The notes below the pieces were generated by a model. That model searched no databases, was not told where the DNA came from, and saw only the letters and a program-made list of their open reading frames with translations. A DNA stretch of 32,609 nucleotides, from assembly GCA_015680685.1 (NCBI GenBank), contig MNCI01018250.1:212028-244636 (forward strand), written 5' to 3'. Positions within the stretch are counted from its first letter, which is position 1. The number at the start of each line of letters is the position of its first letter. A program made the position numbers and the translations under genes. Of this stretch, positions 21,329-30,199 are shown in pieces. Origin of the DNA: Gnetum montanum (lineage: Eukaryota > Streptophyta > Gnetopsida > Gnetales > Gnetaceae).

Positions 21329-22996
21329 ATGGCTCTTAAGAAGAAGACTAATTAAGATCTTGGACCAGAGATTCAAGAGCTCAAAGACTACTTCAAGGCT
21401 TTTTGTAGCTGAAATGCATGAAGTTATTCCTCAAGTAAGAATCATTAAACACCAAGATTTTGGATAGGCTTCAAGTAGAGGTAAAGAGAAGATTAAAGAT
21501 GAGAATCCTTTTGCAACCCTACAAGGATCAAAAGGAAGAATTGATCAAAGAACTCCAAGGGGAGAAGGGACTAAAACTCAAAGGTAAGAGATAAGGTTTT
21601 CTTTTCATAATAATGAGGAAAATGATGATGAAAAGTTTGTAAAGATGTTAAGAAGTGCTTTAAGAATTCCTCATGTGGATATTCCCATCTTTAAAGGTGT
21701 TAAAGGCATAGATTTATTTCTTTCTTGGCTTAGGATGGTAAATAAATATTTTCTTATTAAGCAACTTTCTAGTAAGATAATGATTCATGTTTTTAAAAAT
21801 GAACTTGAAGGATTAATAGCTAAATGATGGGACAAGGACTGTCCTAAATACCTTGAAGAACATGTCAACCCTATTGAGAGTTGGCAACTTATGGAATTCA
21901 TGCTAAAGTAAAATTTTAAGAAGACATCCTTCTATCATGAAGCCTTAAAGAAGGTGAAATTTATTAGATAAAAAGATTCAAAGTTAAAGATTTATATATT
22001 GAATTTTGTAAAACCTTAAAAATGGCTAATGTTTATTGGACTAAGTATGAGCAAACTTCTAACTTCATTAATAGATTAAGGATGCAATTTCAGATAAAAT
22101 TAGCATTCTATGAGACTAATACTCTTGATGAAGCTTAATATATTGCTCTCAAGGCTGAAATAAAAATCACAAGGTTTGTCTTAAAGAAGAATAAAGATCA
22201 CAAGAAAAGAAATGAGAAGGACATGACTCACAAGTCAAGAAAATCATCCAAGGAGGATGGTGAAGATGAGCCAAAGAAGAAGGAAAGGGAGTCTACTTCT
22301 CCTAGGATAGGAAGAAGAAGGGAACGATCTCCAAGAGGTAAATATCATGGTAAATACATATGTTATAATTGTGGTGAATGAGGTCATAAAAAATGGGAAT
22401 GCATAAAGCAAAATAAGAATGCGTTCAAGGATAAGAAAATTCAAACTATGCAAAAGGATAAACCTAAATCTTCAAAGAAGGTATGTGAGCATGAGTCTTT
22501 GCACATTATTGACCAAAGTGAATTGAATAGTTGTACTTTTGTTGGACATGATAGTGCCAATGAAGATGTTATAAAGAAGAGTTTATTTAAAACTCATTGT
22601 GCTATTAGGGGTTATTCATTGAGGATGCTCATTGATGGTAGAGCACAAGAAAATGTGATTTCTACCAAGGCAGTAAAGTTATTACAATTAGCTATAATTC
22701 CTCACCCTAATCCATACAAAGTGCATTGGTTAATGAAGAATCATAATGAAGTTAAGGAACAATGCTTTATTGATTATTCCATTGGAATTTTTCATGATCA
22801 AATTCTTTGTGATGTATTGCTTATTAATTGTTCATATTACATATTTGGTAGACCATGGAATTATGATAACAATGTTGTCTTTAATGGTGAAAATAATAGT
22901 TGGAATGTAAGGCAAGACAATCATAAGTTTAGATTGCTGTCAACTATTGTTGATAGTAAGGTTAGTAATTTGAACTCTTCATGTGATGCTTCCTAG
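21329..22996 (+). pseudogene. Decayed gag-protease of the non-autonomous LTR element
   Basis: A likely ATG lies at 21329 (MALKKKTN, then a stop). The gag core starts near 21660 (IPHVDIPIFKGVKGIDLFLS, similar in form to the Ty3/gypsy gag entry) and continues past several stops and frameshifts to a Lys/Arg/Ser-rich stretch. The CCHC knuckle CYNCGE*GHKKWEC is at 22361-22402, with TGA at 22379 where relatives usually have Trp or Arg. In the same frame an open 182-codon segment (22448-22996) is a retropepsin: LIDGRAQENVIS (catalytic Asp at residue 63) and later FGRPWNYDNNVV, the LLGRPW motif. The active-site loop reads DGRA, not the usual D[SG]G[AS]. No RT follows. Confidence 0.75.
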
Positions 22997-23608
22997 TTGT
23001 AAGGAGATTATAAGTGTGGATGCAATTTGTGATGATAAAATTTTTTGTGATGCTAAAGAGAATGCATTTGATATGGATGCTATTACTAATTGTGTGGAGT
23101 CTCATATGAATGAGAAGAAGGTTGGTTTTTCTATTATTAAATCTTATATGTTGATGATAGTAGTATATTGGTTGATGCTTTTGGACACTTATGTAAGTGT
23201 TGGACTGAAATTTGTATTGGCAAAGAGGTGTTGGAAGAATAAGGAAGATCAATTGGCAACAAGTTAAGAAATGCCATTGCTATTTAGACATCGAGTAAGG
23301 AGGCCTACTCCATGGATTAATGCAAATAATTATTTTTCTAGATTCTTGTGTCACTTTTATGCAAATTGAAGTCATCATGGAAATGCAAGGGAAGCATTCC
23401 AAGGAGATGCTTAGATGAAGGAAGCATGGTGGGACATGAGGAAAAGGCTCCATGAGCAAGGGAAGCTCAAAACCAAAACCTCATATGATAGTGATTTTCA
23501 TGTTTGTAATGTGTTGAGTCTTGATTGTTGTACTAAGTGTGATGGCCTTGAGTCATGGGGCCATGGTGCCTTCTAGCTTGTGAAAGCTCATGAAGCATGA
23601 AATTTTTA
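22997..23608 (+). other. Interior remainder of the gag-protease element, no pol
   Basis: A 94-codon open stretch at 22983-23267 overlaps the end of the protease in another frame and shows no RT, RNase H, integrase or chromodomain motif I can recognise. The rest, to the polypurine tract, holds nothing recognisable. Either pol was lost by deletion before this copy moved, or the segment is a non-pol filler. Confidence 0.45.
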
Positions 23609-23620
23609 AGGGTGGGAGAG
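23609..23620 (+). other. Polypurine tract
   Basis: AGGGTGGGAGAG immediately before the 3' LTR, the plus-strand primer site of LTR retrotransposons. Confidence 0.75.
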
Positions 23621-23621
23621 T

Positions 23622-24515
23622 TAGTGTAGGGACATTTCTCCAATCCCCTTGTTCTACCCTACATGTATGTTTTACAAGTTTCAAGCTTAAAGAAGATATC
23701 TTGGGAGGCTAGGAGATGTCTTGGTTGAGAGAGGTGAAAGGAGACCTCTTGAATTCAAAGGAGACATCTTGGCCAATTGTGAGACTTCTTAGTGGAGATG
23801 TCTTAGGCAACACATCTCATGTAAGAAATCTTGGCCCAAAATGAGATGTCTTAACACTAGAGGAGATGTCTTGGAAAATAGTAGATGTCTTTCTCAAGAG
23901 CTGGGTAGACTTAGAGATGTCTTGGGAAGGTTAGAGATGACTTGTACAAATGAGAAAACTTCCAAAAACATCCATCCCAATTTGAGAAATAGTGAAAGGA
24001 GGTAAGAAAGGATGGAAAATAGTGGAAGATCTTCAAGTGGATATTGGGAAAGGTTTCCTAGGATTTTTTTGTCTTGTCTTCTATATAATTATGATGTATG
24101 TTTCATGTTAGTGTATGGGAGCAATCACCAAGAGAACCAAGACCAAGAGCAAGAGAGAGAGAGAGAGAGCTCTTGAGGGAAGAGAGCTTGTGCAAGAAAA
24201 TTGAGTGAGAGGCAAGGGAGAGCACTTGAGAGAGGTTAAGGGATCTCTTATAAGTAGCTTATCTTGAGATTTGGTCTATGTTGAGTAATTGAGGATGGAG
24301 AGGGGACAAGTATGACCTATAAGATCCTTGGGAGGCGTATCAGTTGAGCTTGACTTCTCATATTTGATGTATTTTCTCTGTATTTTGAGAGTTTTCGTAA
24401 TATAAGGGACATTTTTCTCTATTTCATTGTGTTGTTTTTGTTTTTTGAGCTAGAGCTTCTTGGAACTTATGGATTGGATCCTATTGGGGTCTATTGAGGT
24501 GTCAACCCTGCACCA
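23622..24515 (+). repeat. 3' LTR of the gag-protease element
   Basis: It begins TAGTGTAGGGAC (normally TG) and ends CCTGCACCA. It aligns throughout with the 5' LTR, with a TATATAAT box at 24082-24089 and a GA-repeat at about 24152-24169. The motif array is mostly in the GATGTC form, unlike the GACATC form in the 5' LTR. Confidence 0.85.
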
Positions 24516-24719
24516 ACTTGCTTGATAATCCTAGTAACTAATTACTTGGTATGCCTAGTAGCGAAATTATTTAGCTATCCCAGTAATTAATGCATATATC
24601 TAAGAACGTGATGTTAGAGATCAATAATAGAATAAGATTAATGAGCTGTCTACCATAAAATATTCAAACTTCAAATTCAATAGTTTTAGCCATCACTAGT
24701 GGCCATAAGTGAGGGAGTG

Positions 24720-25140
24720 GCTGGGTTGTAATACCATGGGTTGTGGTATCTAACCACAAGTTGTGATGGTTGACCATGAGTTGTGGTTAGGTCTTGTTGC
24801 AATTCTATGAGCTAACCAAGGGTCATGGTGTTGTAAAATAGAGAAAAAATTATTTCTGAGTAAACTATGAGTGAACCACGGGTTGTAGCTAGGTCATGAT
24901 GAATATTCTAGCTTCCTTGTACCTTGAGTGTACTTTAACCTTTGTCCATGAGGCAAGCATGGGTCATGAGGCCTTTGAAAAATAGACCATGAGAGGAACA
25001 TAAGTTGTGATGGCTTACCATGGATTGTGGTCTTTGCAACTTACTCACCATAGGTTGTGATGAGATCATGGCCTTTAGAAATCTATAGAAATGTTCACCA
25101 CAAGTCATTGTTCACCACATGTTGTAGTGAGGTTGTGGTT
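24720..25140. repeat. Degenerate array of CCATGGGTTGTGG-like motifs
   Basis: About ten variants of ACCA(C/T)(G/A)(G/A)GTTGTGG occur at irregular spacing, for example ACCATGGGTTGTGG near 24733, ACCACAAGTTGTGA near 24755, ACCATGAGTTGTGG near 24775 and ACCACGGGTTGTAG near 24875. The variants differ mainly by C/T and G/A changes. Each is an imperfect inverted repeat (ACCAC...GTGGT). It may be part of a lost LTR or another repeat; no boundary is visible. Confidence 0.6.
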
Positions 25141-25507
25141 CTACAAGAAATAGAGAATGACTAAAAAATAAAGTTCAAATGTAAGTTGGGAAAATTTAAA
25201 AGCTCAAAGCACTCAAAAAAGCATGGAAACATGTTCCAAAGTGTCTTGACATGTTGAGACAAGCTTGGATTGAAAAGAAAACATCAAATACATGTCCAAT
25301 TAAATATGTTTAGCATGCACAAAATCCATGAAAATATACATAAACCCTTGATTCCTTACTCAAATAACATCAAATGCTCTTAAAAACTAAAAATAAACAT
25401 GAGAGATGACTTATATAAGCTAGAAAAGCTTGGCACAAGCTCATGTATAGAAAGCTATGAACTTTTACATGTAATTAATATGAGAGGCTAAAACCTTTTA
25501 ACATCAA

Positions 25508-25625
25508 CCTAAAACCTTTTTTTTTGTGCATATTTATCCCTAAGACATATAGTCAAATTTATACTTTATTACTTAGTATTGCCTACTAGAATTGAACCCA
25601 TAACTTGGATTTTTCAAATTAAGGG
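25508..25625 (-). repeat. tRNA-derived SINE copy, head truncated
   Basis: On the minus strand, GGGTTCAATTC (25589-25599) fits a Pol III B box. It is followed by the common body (AGTAATAAAGTATAAA) and a tail ending in A/G-rich AAAAAAAAAGGTTTTAGG. The A box end is missing or merged with the next copy. Confidence 0.55.
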
Positions 25626-25626
25626 G

Positions 25627-25765
25627 TATTGGAACCTAAAATAATTGAAACATAGGTACACACCCTAAGATTTATTGAAGTTTATAACTAAGTGCTACCT
25701 AATAGAATTGAACATGCAACTTGGGATTACCAAGTTAAGACTTGTACCACTAGGCTAACAACTCA
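25627..25765 (-). repeat. tRNA-derived SINE with A and B boxes
   Basis: On the minus strand the A box TAGCCTAGTGG (25747-25757) is followed about 35 bp later by the B-box-like GTTCAATTC (25705-25713). The spacing and sequences are those of a tRNA-derived Pol III head. The body and ATTATTTTAGGTTCC tail resemble the neighbouring copies. Confidence 0.65.
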
Positions 25766-25769
25766 TTTT

Positions 25770-25815
25770 TTGATCTTCCAAATTAAGAGTTGTACCAACT
25801 AATGTAACATGTCAT
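25770..25815 (-). repeat. SINE head fragment
   Basis: Minus strand TTACATTAGTTGGTACAACT followed by CTTAATTTGGAAGATC resembles the first 40 bp of the neighbouring SINEs. No body follows. Confidence 0.4.
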
Positions 25816-25849
25816 TATGTCTTTTTTCTTTTTCTATTTTTTTTTGTGG

Positions 25850-25918
25850 GGTTTGGAGGTGGAGAGAGGGGGAGGGGTGTGGGAGGTTGTAGTGGGTGTG
25901 GATGTGGGTGTGGGTATG
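25850..25918 (+). repeat. G-rich low-complexity tract
   Basis: Runs such as GGAGAGAGGGGGAGGGGTGTGGG. Several G-runs are close enough to form a G-quadruplex in principle. A C-rich tract of similar composition lies at 26124-26280, so the two could also pair across about 200 bp. Confidence 0.7.
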
Positions 25919-25920
25919 TA

Positions 25921-26060
25921 GAACCTAAAACTTTTTTATCAATAGTATTTTTATTTATAACATATAGTAAAAGTAGAACTTTATAACTTAACATTGCCCA
26001 TTGAAATCAAAGTTAGGACTTAGAGCTTCCAAATCAAGAGTCTCACCATGATGTTCTTTT
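25921..26060 (-). repeat. tRNA-derived SINE copy, degenerate boxes
   Basis: The body AACTTTATAACTTAACATTGCC and the tail GAACCTAAAACTTTTTT (plus-strand reading) match the copies at 25508 and 25627, and the head near 26010-26060 is degenerate. A plus-strand head fragment (TAGCCTAATAGGTAAAACTT) follows at 26092-26111. Confidence 0.5.
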
Positions 26061-26123
26061 TTATCTTATCCCAACAAATATAAGCATAGCCTAATAGGTA
26101 AAACTTATTGGTGCTTCCTTCCC

Positions 26124-26290
26124 CACACCCACCCACCACAACCCCCCCACACCAACACCACCACACCAACCACCACCACACACCACCCACCCACACCAGC
26201 ACACCCACACCCACCCTCACACCCACCACTGGAACACCAAATCACCCACCCCCACCCAACCCCCACCCCCTCTCCCTCCTTTTTTTTTTG
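26124..26290 (+). repeat. C-rich (CACC/CCCA) microsatellite-like tract
   Basis: Imperfect CACCA, CCCACA and CCCC repeats ending in a T-run. Open frames over it on both strands encode only His/Pro/Thr or Gly/Val/Trp repeats and are artefacts. Confidence 0.85.
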
Positions 26291-26292
26291 GG

Positions 26293-26410
26293 GATAATGG
26301 GGTATTAGCCTAGTGGTAAAACTCTTGATTTAAGAATGCCTAGTTATGGGTTCCATTTTGGTGAGCAATGTTAAGTTATAAAGTTCTAATTGAGGAAAGT
26401 ACAACCCAAA
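26293..26410 (+). repeat. tRNA-derived SINE, plus strand
   Basis: A box TAGCCTAGTGG at 26306-26316 and B-box-like GGTTCCATTTT at 26349-26359, with a 33 bp gap. The body GCAATGTTAAGTTATAAAGT matches the minus-strand copies. This end lies about 325 bp upstream of the TIM13 start codon. Confidence 0.62.
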
Positions 26411-26735
26411 ATATAATAGCCAAAGTAATAATGAGGAAATTTATACAGGAATATAATTCATTCAACATGGTTTATACATTGTCACATTTTGAATCCTGGA
26501 CGTGACAGTTAGTTTTTAAATTGACTTTTGAGTTCTTTGAAGGTGTTTTCTCATACCTCACTCAAATAAAAATAAAACATGCACAAATAAAATTAAAGCC
26601 ATAACAAACTTAATAAAAGGCAGAGAACGAATAAAAGAAGATCAGCGTTTAAAATTGCTTATAAGCAGGTGAGGTTTCAGGGTTATAGCTGAATCAAGGC
26701 AAATACCGTTTTCAGAAGAGTAAACAGGGTTCGTC
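26411..26735 (+). promoter_or_regulatory. TIM13 upstream region and 5' UTR
   Basis: This lies between the SINE and the start codon. TTATAA at 26659-26664 is the best TATA-like candidate, about 75 bp before the ATG; AATAAAAGG near 26612 is another. No other element can be named. The boundaries of promoter and 5' UTR cannot be set from sequence alone. Confidence 0.35.
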
Positions 26736-28733
26736 ATGGACGCTTACGGCTCTTCATCATCGTTCGGTTCTTCGTCACCGACTTCGCAGCCTTCCAACGA
26801 GGAAATCATGGACACCGTGAAAAACAAGCTCGCTGCGGCTTATGCCGAGGAATTTTTGGAGGTAATTCATCAATCAGTTGGAAACCTCATAGCAAACCCT
26901 TTTGTTTTTTTACTGCGTTATTCAATGTTTGCAATGTGTTTCCCCTTGTTTTCGGTTTTCCCATGGCATTTCTGTTTACTTTCCGCTTTATCTGATAGTT
27001 TGCGATTTTTCGTTTTAACTTTCTAGAATAAGCAATGTCGCAAAATATCAGATATTATTTTGATAAGACTGCGAAGATACATTCAGTCTTTTAAGTTGTT
27101 TAAGCAAAAGTACGACCTTTTTAAGATTTATAGTTGTTTCAGAAGTCGTTTTTAAATTTTAAGTTAAATGATTGTTTATTGCATTACGTGCTACACTTAA
27201 ACGTTCGTTACTATCAGGGCTCTGTTTGCCTGATTAATTTTTTTTCCATCATCATTGGTAAACTCATATAATAATTGTCATTTTTTCGTGTACACTTCCG
27301 CAAATTCGTTTGGAGACCAATTGTTTGCGTGAGAGTGTTATATGAGGTTGGATTTTTGGATTGACAAGGCGTATTGAAATTTCTTTGAATGTTTTATTTT
27401 ACTTTGTCTCCAAGGTTCTTAGCAGTCTTGTCAAACAACTAAAAGCGATCCGATTTTTGGATTGTACTTTTTATTTTGATTTTAAATGAGTTTTACCTGG
27501 TGGAGAACCGTTATTTGCTTTTAGCAAAACAATGCATGTGAAAAACAAATTGATATGGCTTTTGCAGTTATTTTCAGTTTCCATTTAGTTTATTTCTGGT
27601 GGCATGATCTGTGTCCTTAGTTTGGTGTTTCCATTTTTATTCCAAAAAATATTATTTTTATTAATTTCTTCTAAAATATCGCAAGAAAGAACTGAGCTTT
27701 GTAAAACACATGTAAAACCAAGGTAGGTGCTCTGCTGTAATTTAGTGGTGCCTACTTGTTCATCATTTGTATCTGGCTGTGTTCTGTATTCTCGTTGCTT
27801 GATGCATAGACCTGGTTTGCTTTCAAGTTGAATTTTCCAAACGTATTAGCTTTTCTGCCCTATGTGGGGCAATTTAGTTTGTTCAAGTTCATTGAGTTAA
27901 AAACAGTTTACGCTCTCTTTGCATTTGTGCTTCTCTCCTCTGTTTAGAGAATTGCCATGTTTATTTGAGCTGCTTTTGGGGAACTTCGTGAGGTTGAGTT
28001 TTCTTTCACTAATCCACATAATTATTAATCATCCGTTTTCTTGATCCATGTAGGCGAAACTGCACATCTGTGTTTCCTTGAGTATGCTCTATGTGAATAA
28101 AATCCCAAGGGAAAATTACAAAATTTCTTAGATAGCTTCTTCTTTTGTATGATTATATTGTGAAACAACTCTAAAGCGAAAATGCCACATTATCTGTAGT
28201 TTCTTGAGATATCAGAGCAACATTGTCAATTCTGAGAGCTTCTATTATCTTAAACCATCTCAAACCAGTCTAGCAGATCTGTCTATGATCAATCTGTTAT
28301 GTTCTAGTGATATTTGTGGTGAAGAGCTTGTGCATCTGAGAAAATTGTAATGATTTGAAATCTCTGTGGCACATGTCAAGGGATGTGATACATTATTATC
28401 TTGGATTTTTACATGTTCCTATCTTGTATGATATATCAAGTTCACTTTCCATGTTCATAAATTTTTTGATTCCTTTTCTTTTTCACATTTGGAAACATGA
28501 TTTTATTTCTCATAAAGACACTAGTAACATCTTAATTATTATGTGTCATTATGTGAAATTAATGCATTGTAATTTCTTGCCCACAGACACTGCGTAGCAA
28601 ATGCTTTGCCAAATGTATCACAAAGCCAGGAACCAGTTTGAGTGGGAGTGAAAGTAGCTGTATTTCTAGATGTGTTGAACGCTATATGGAGGCTACAGGA
28701 ATAATCGGCCGTGCACTTTTCAGTCCTCGTTGA
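26736..28733 (+). CDS. TIM13: Mitochondrial import inner membrane translocase subunit Tim13 (two exons)
   Basis: Exons 26736-26861 and 28587-28733 join in phase 0 to give a 90-residue protein, close to the usual plant length. Tim13 works with Tim8 in the mitochondrial intermembrane space as a hexameric chaperone that carries hydrophobic precursors from TOM towards the inner or outer membrane. Residues 1-20 are a Ser/Gly-rich tail; 21-42 start the first helix (TVKNKLAAAYAEEF). Exon 2 brings the twin CX3C motif: Cys48/Cys52 (CFAKC) and Cys67/Cys71 (CISRC), 14 residues apart, which form two disulfides through the Mia40 pathway, and the second helix with ERYMEATGIIGRALFSPR. There is no cleavable presequence, as normal for small Tims. 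The donor is GAG|GTAATT and the acceptor CCCACAG|ACA. The start is the first ATG with a G at +4. No damage is seen. Confidence 0.93.
26862..28586 (+). other. TIM13 intron 1
   Basis: A phase-0 intron of 1,725 bp with GTAATT at the donor and TTTCTTGCCCACAG at the acceptor. It is T-rich, as plant introns are, and splits the gene between the first helix and the first CX3C motif. No repeat or nested gene is recognisable in it. Confidence 0.88.
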
Positions 28734-30199
28734 CATGTTCTTGGATTTGATTTTATTATTTTTTGAGTGATTCAGTTCAATTTTGAGAATATTAGAATAT
28801 TTTCAGTTTAATTTATTACCTAACCCATGTAGTTTATGACTTAGCTGAATTATGTATTTCATGCAAATGAATGATCAAATAAATCTTCTCAGTTGAAGTT
28901 CATTATTGATTTCCTTTTTGACGGGGTTTTTCCTAACCAACTGTTAGTTATTTACTAGAAAATTATTTATTTTCAGTTTCAGCCTTTTAAACCTAGTTCG
29001 CATATAACTTGCCTACTCATTCTTCTGGTAGATGACTAGCTTATTAGTGAGTCATCATTGTCACTGGGCTTGGTGATGTGTGATGCCTTGATTGTTAATA
29101 GAGACTCAAAACGTTCATTTTTGTGGCTTGCTCCAATTGCATGTGAGATTTTGTGAAAAGTGGTTAATGTTTTTGCTTTATCTTTCTTTATCATAATACC
29201 TATAAGTTTACACGGTAATGTTTTTTTATCCTCTTAGAGCAAGTACTTGCGGACTGCTATGAGGTGTTGTTACCGGAATTCTTGATTAAATATGCTGTTT
29301 TGACGAAATTGAAGGTCCTCTGGTAAAAACGCAATGATTTGCTGTATCACTCAAGTTCAATGTTTTAAATTTTGCCTTCAATAATTGCTGTCTTAGCCAG
29401 CATACGGCTCTCACAGCTACCGTTCTTCAAAAACCTATAAACTTTTAAAAAATATCAAAGTTTTGATTTGGCTTCAGCTGGGCATTTCCATGATTTTATA
29501 TTTAATGTGTGAGAGTAAGGGCTTCACTGCAGAAATTGCAAGCAAGATTTTTGTCTTAGGTGAATAGGTACTTCCGTTCACTTCTATAATTGCTTTAACG
29601 CAAGCAATGCTTAAAAAAAATAGTTTTGTTGTGCATGTTAAGCAGCTGGCAATGAGAGCATTGAGATAAATTTGGACAGTATTAACAGGCAGCTTGATGG
29701 TAACTGCGATTATAAATTCAGATAAATTCAGGTAGTATTGACAAGTAGTGCGTGATGTCATGGTAAATGTCAAATCATAGGAAATTTTAGGTTGTTTTAG
29801 CTGTTTTTGTTCGAGACCCTTGATGTCGGTGTGCACTCTAGGTTATTACTATATGATCAGTTTGTTGTGGGCTATGTATGTAATGTGCAAACCCTTTGGC
29901 ATAAATGTTCTTATAAAGTCCATACTCAAATGGTCCGTTGTTTACTTTGGAGTAGGCAATATTTTGCTGGTTGTGTTATTACTTTTATTGGTCATATGGT
30001 TTAATATTGAGCTAATGACCTTGTCTACCTAGGTGAATAATTAAGTAGAGATACCAACTAGCATAGCCAACGACCTTGTCTACCAAGGCAAATAATTAAA
30101 TAGAGATATCCCAAGATCTTGATTAGAGATGAAGAGAGTTGGAAAAGAGGTTGCATGAGTGTGGATGCATCTTGAAGGTCAAGCATGTGTGGGGGGTGT
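28734..30199 (+). other. TIM13 3' UTR and downstream sequence
   Basis: AATAAA at 28878-28883 is a plausible near-upstream polyadenylation signal, giving a 3' UTR of about 160-180 bp. Beyond it, the sequence to 30199 shows no coding region I can defend, though 29250-29330 is less AT-rich. An exon of another transcript cannot be excluded. Confidence 0.4.
30011..30110. repeat. Two direct repeats of about 45 bp, period 55
   Basis: Copies at 30011-30055 and 30066-30110 share ACGACCTTGTCTACC-like cores followed by AATAATTAA and TAGAGATA. They differ at about seven positions, nearly all transitions. Confidence 0.75.

Larger units (their letters stand above)
20349..24520 (+). mobile_element. Complete non-autonomous gag-protease LTR retrotransposon
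   Basis: The element spans 20354-24515 and is flanked by perfect ACTTG duplications (20349-20353, 24516-24520). It has two LTRs (20354-21234, 23622-24515), a Met-type primer site (21238), a polypurine tract (23609-23620) and a 2.4 kb interior. The interior codes for gag with a CCHC knuckle and an aspartic protease, but has no RT, RNase H or integrase. This is the layout of the plant TR-GAG class, so it would have moved using enzymes from a full-length relative. The LTRs differ at many sites by eye, so the insertion is old. Confidence 0.85.

Noticed and set aside
22962-23252. 96-codon minus-strand open frame
   Set aside because: It is antisense to the interior of the gag-protease element and shows no domain.
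26020-26308. Open frames over the CACC/GGTG tract
   Set aside because: The translations are simple repeats of the microsatellite on both strands.
26306-26360. A tRNA gene
   Set aside because: A- and B-box-like sequences are present, but no cloverleaf or acceptor stem can be formed and several copies with shared tails lie nearby, so it is a SINE.
29250-29330. A further TIM13 exon or 3' UTR exon after the CTCTTAG acceptor-like site
   Set aside because: The Tim13 protein is already complete at 28733 and no matching donor could be defended.
29474-30032. Open frames downstream of TIM13 (120 codons on minus, 65 and 70 on plus)
   Set aside because: They overlap each other on both strands, show no motif and no splice context, and are within chance length for this region.
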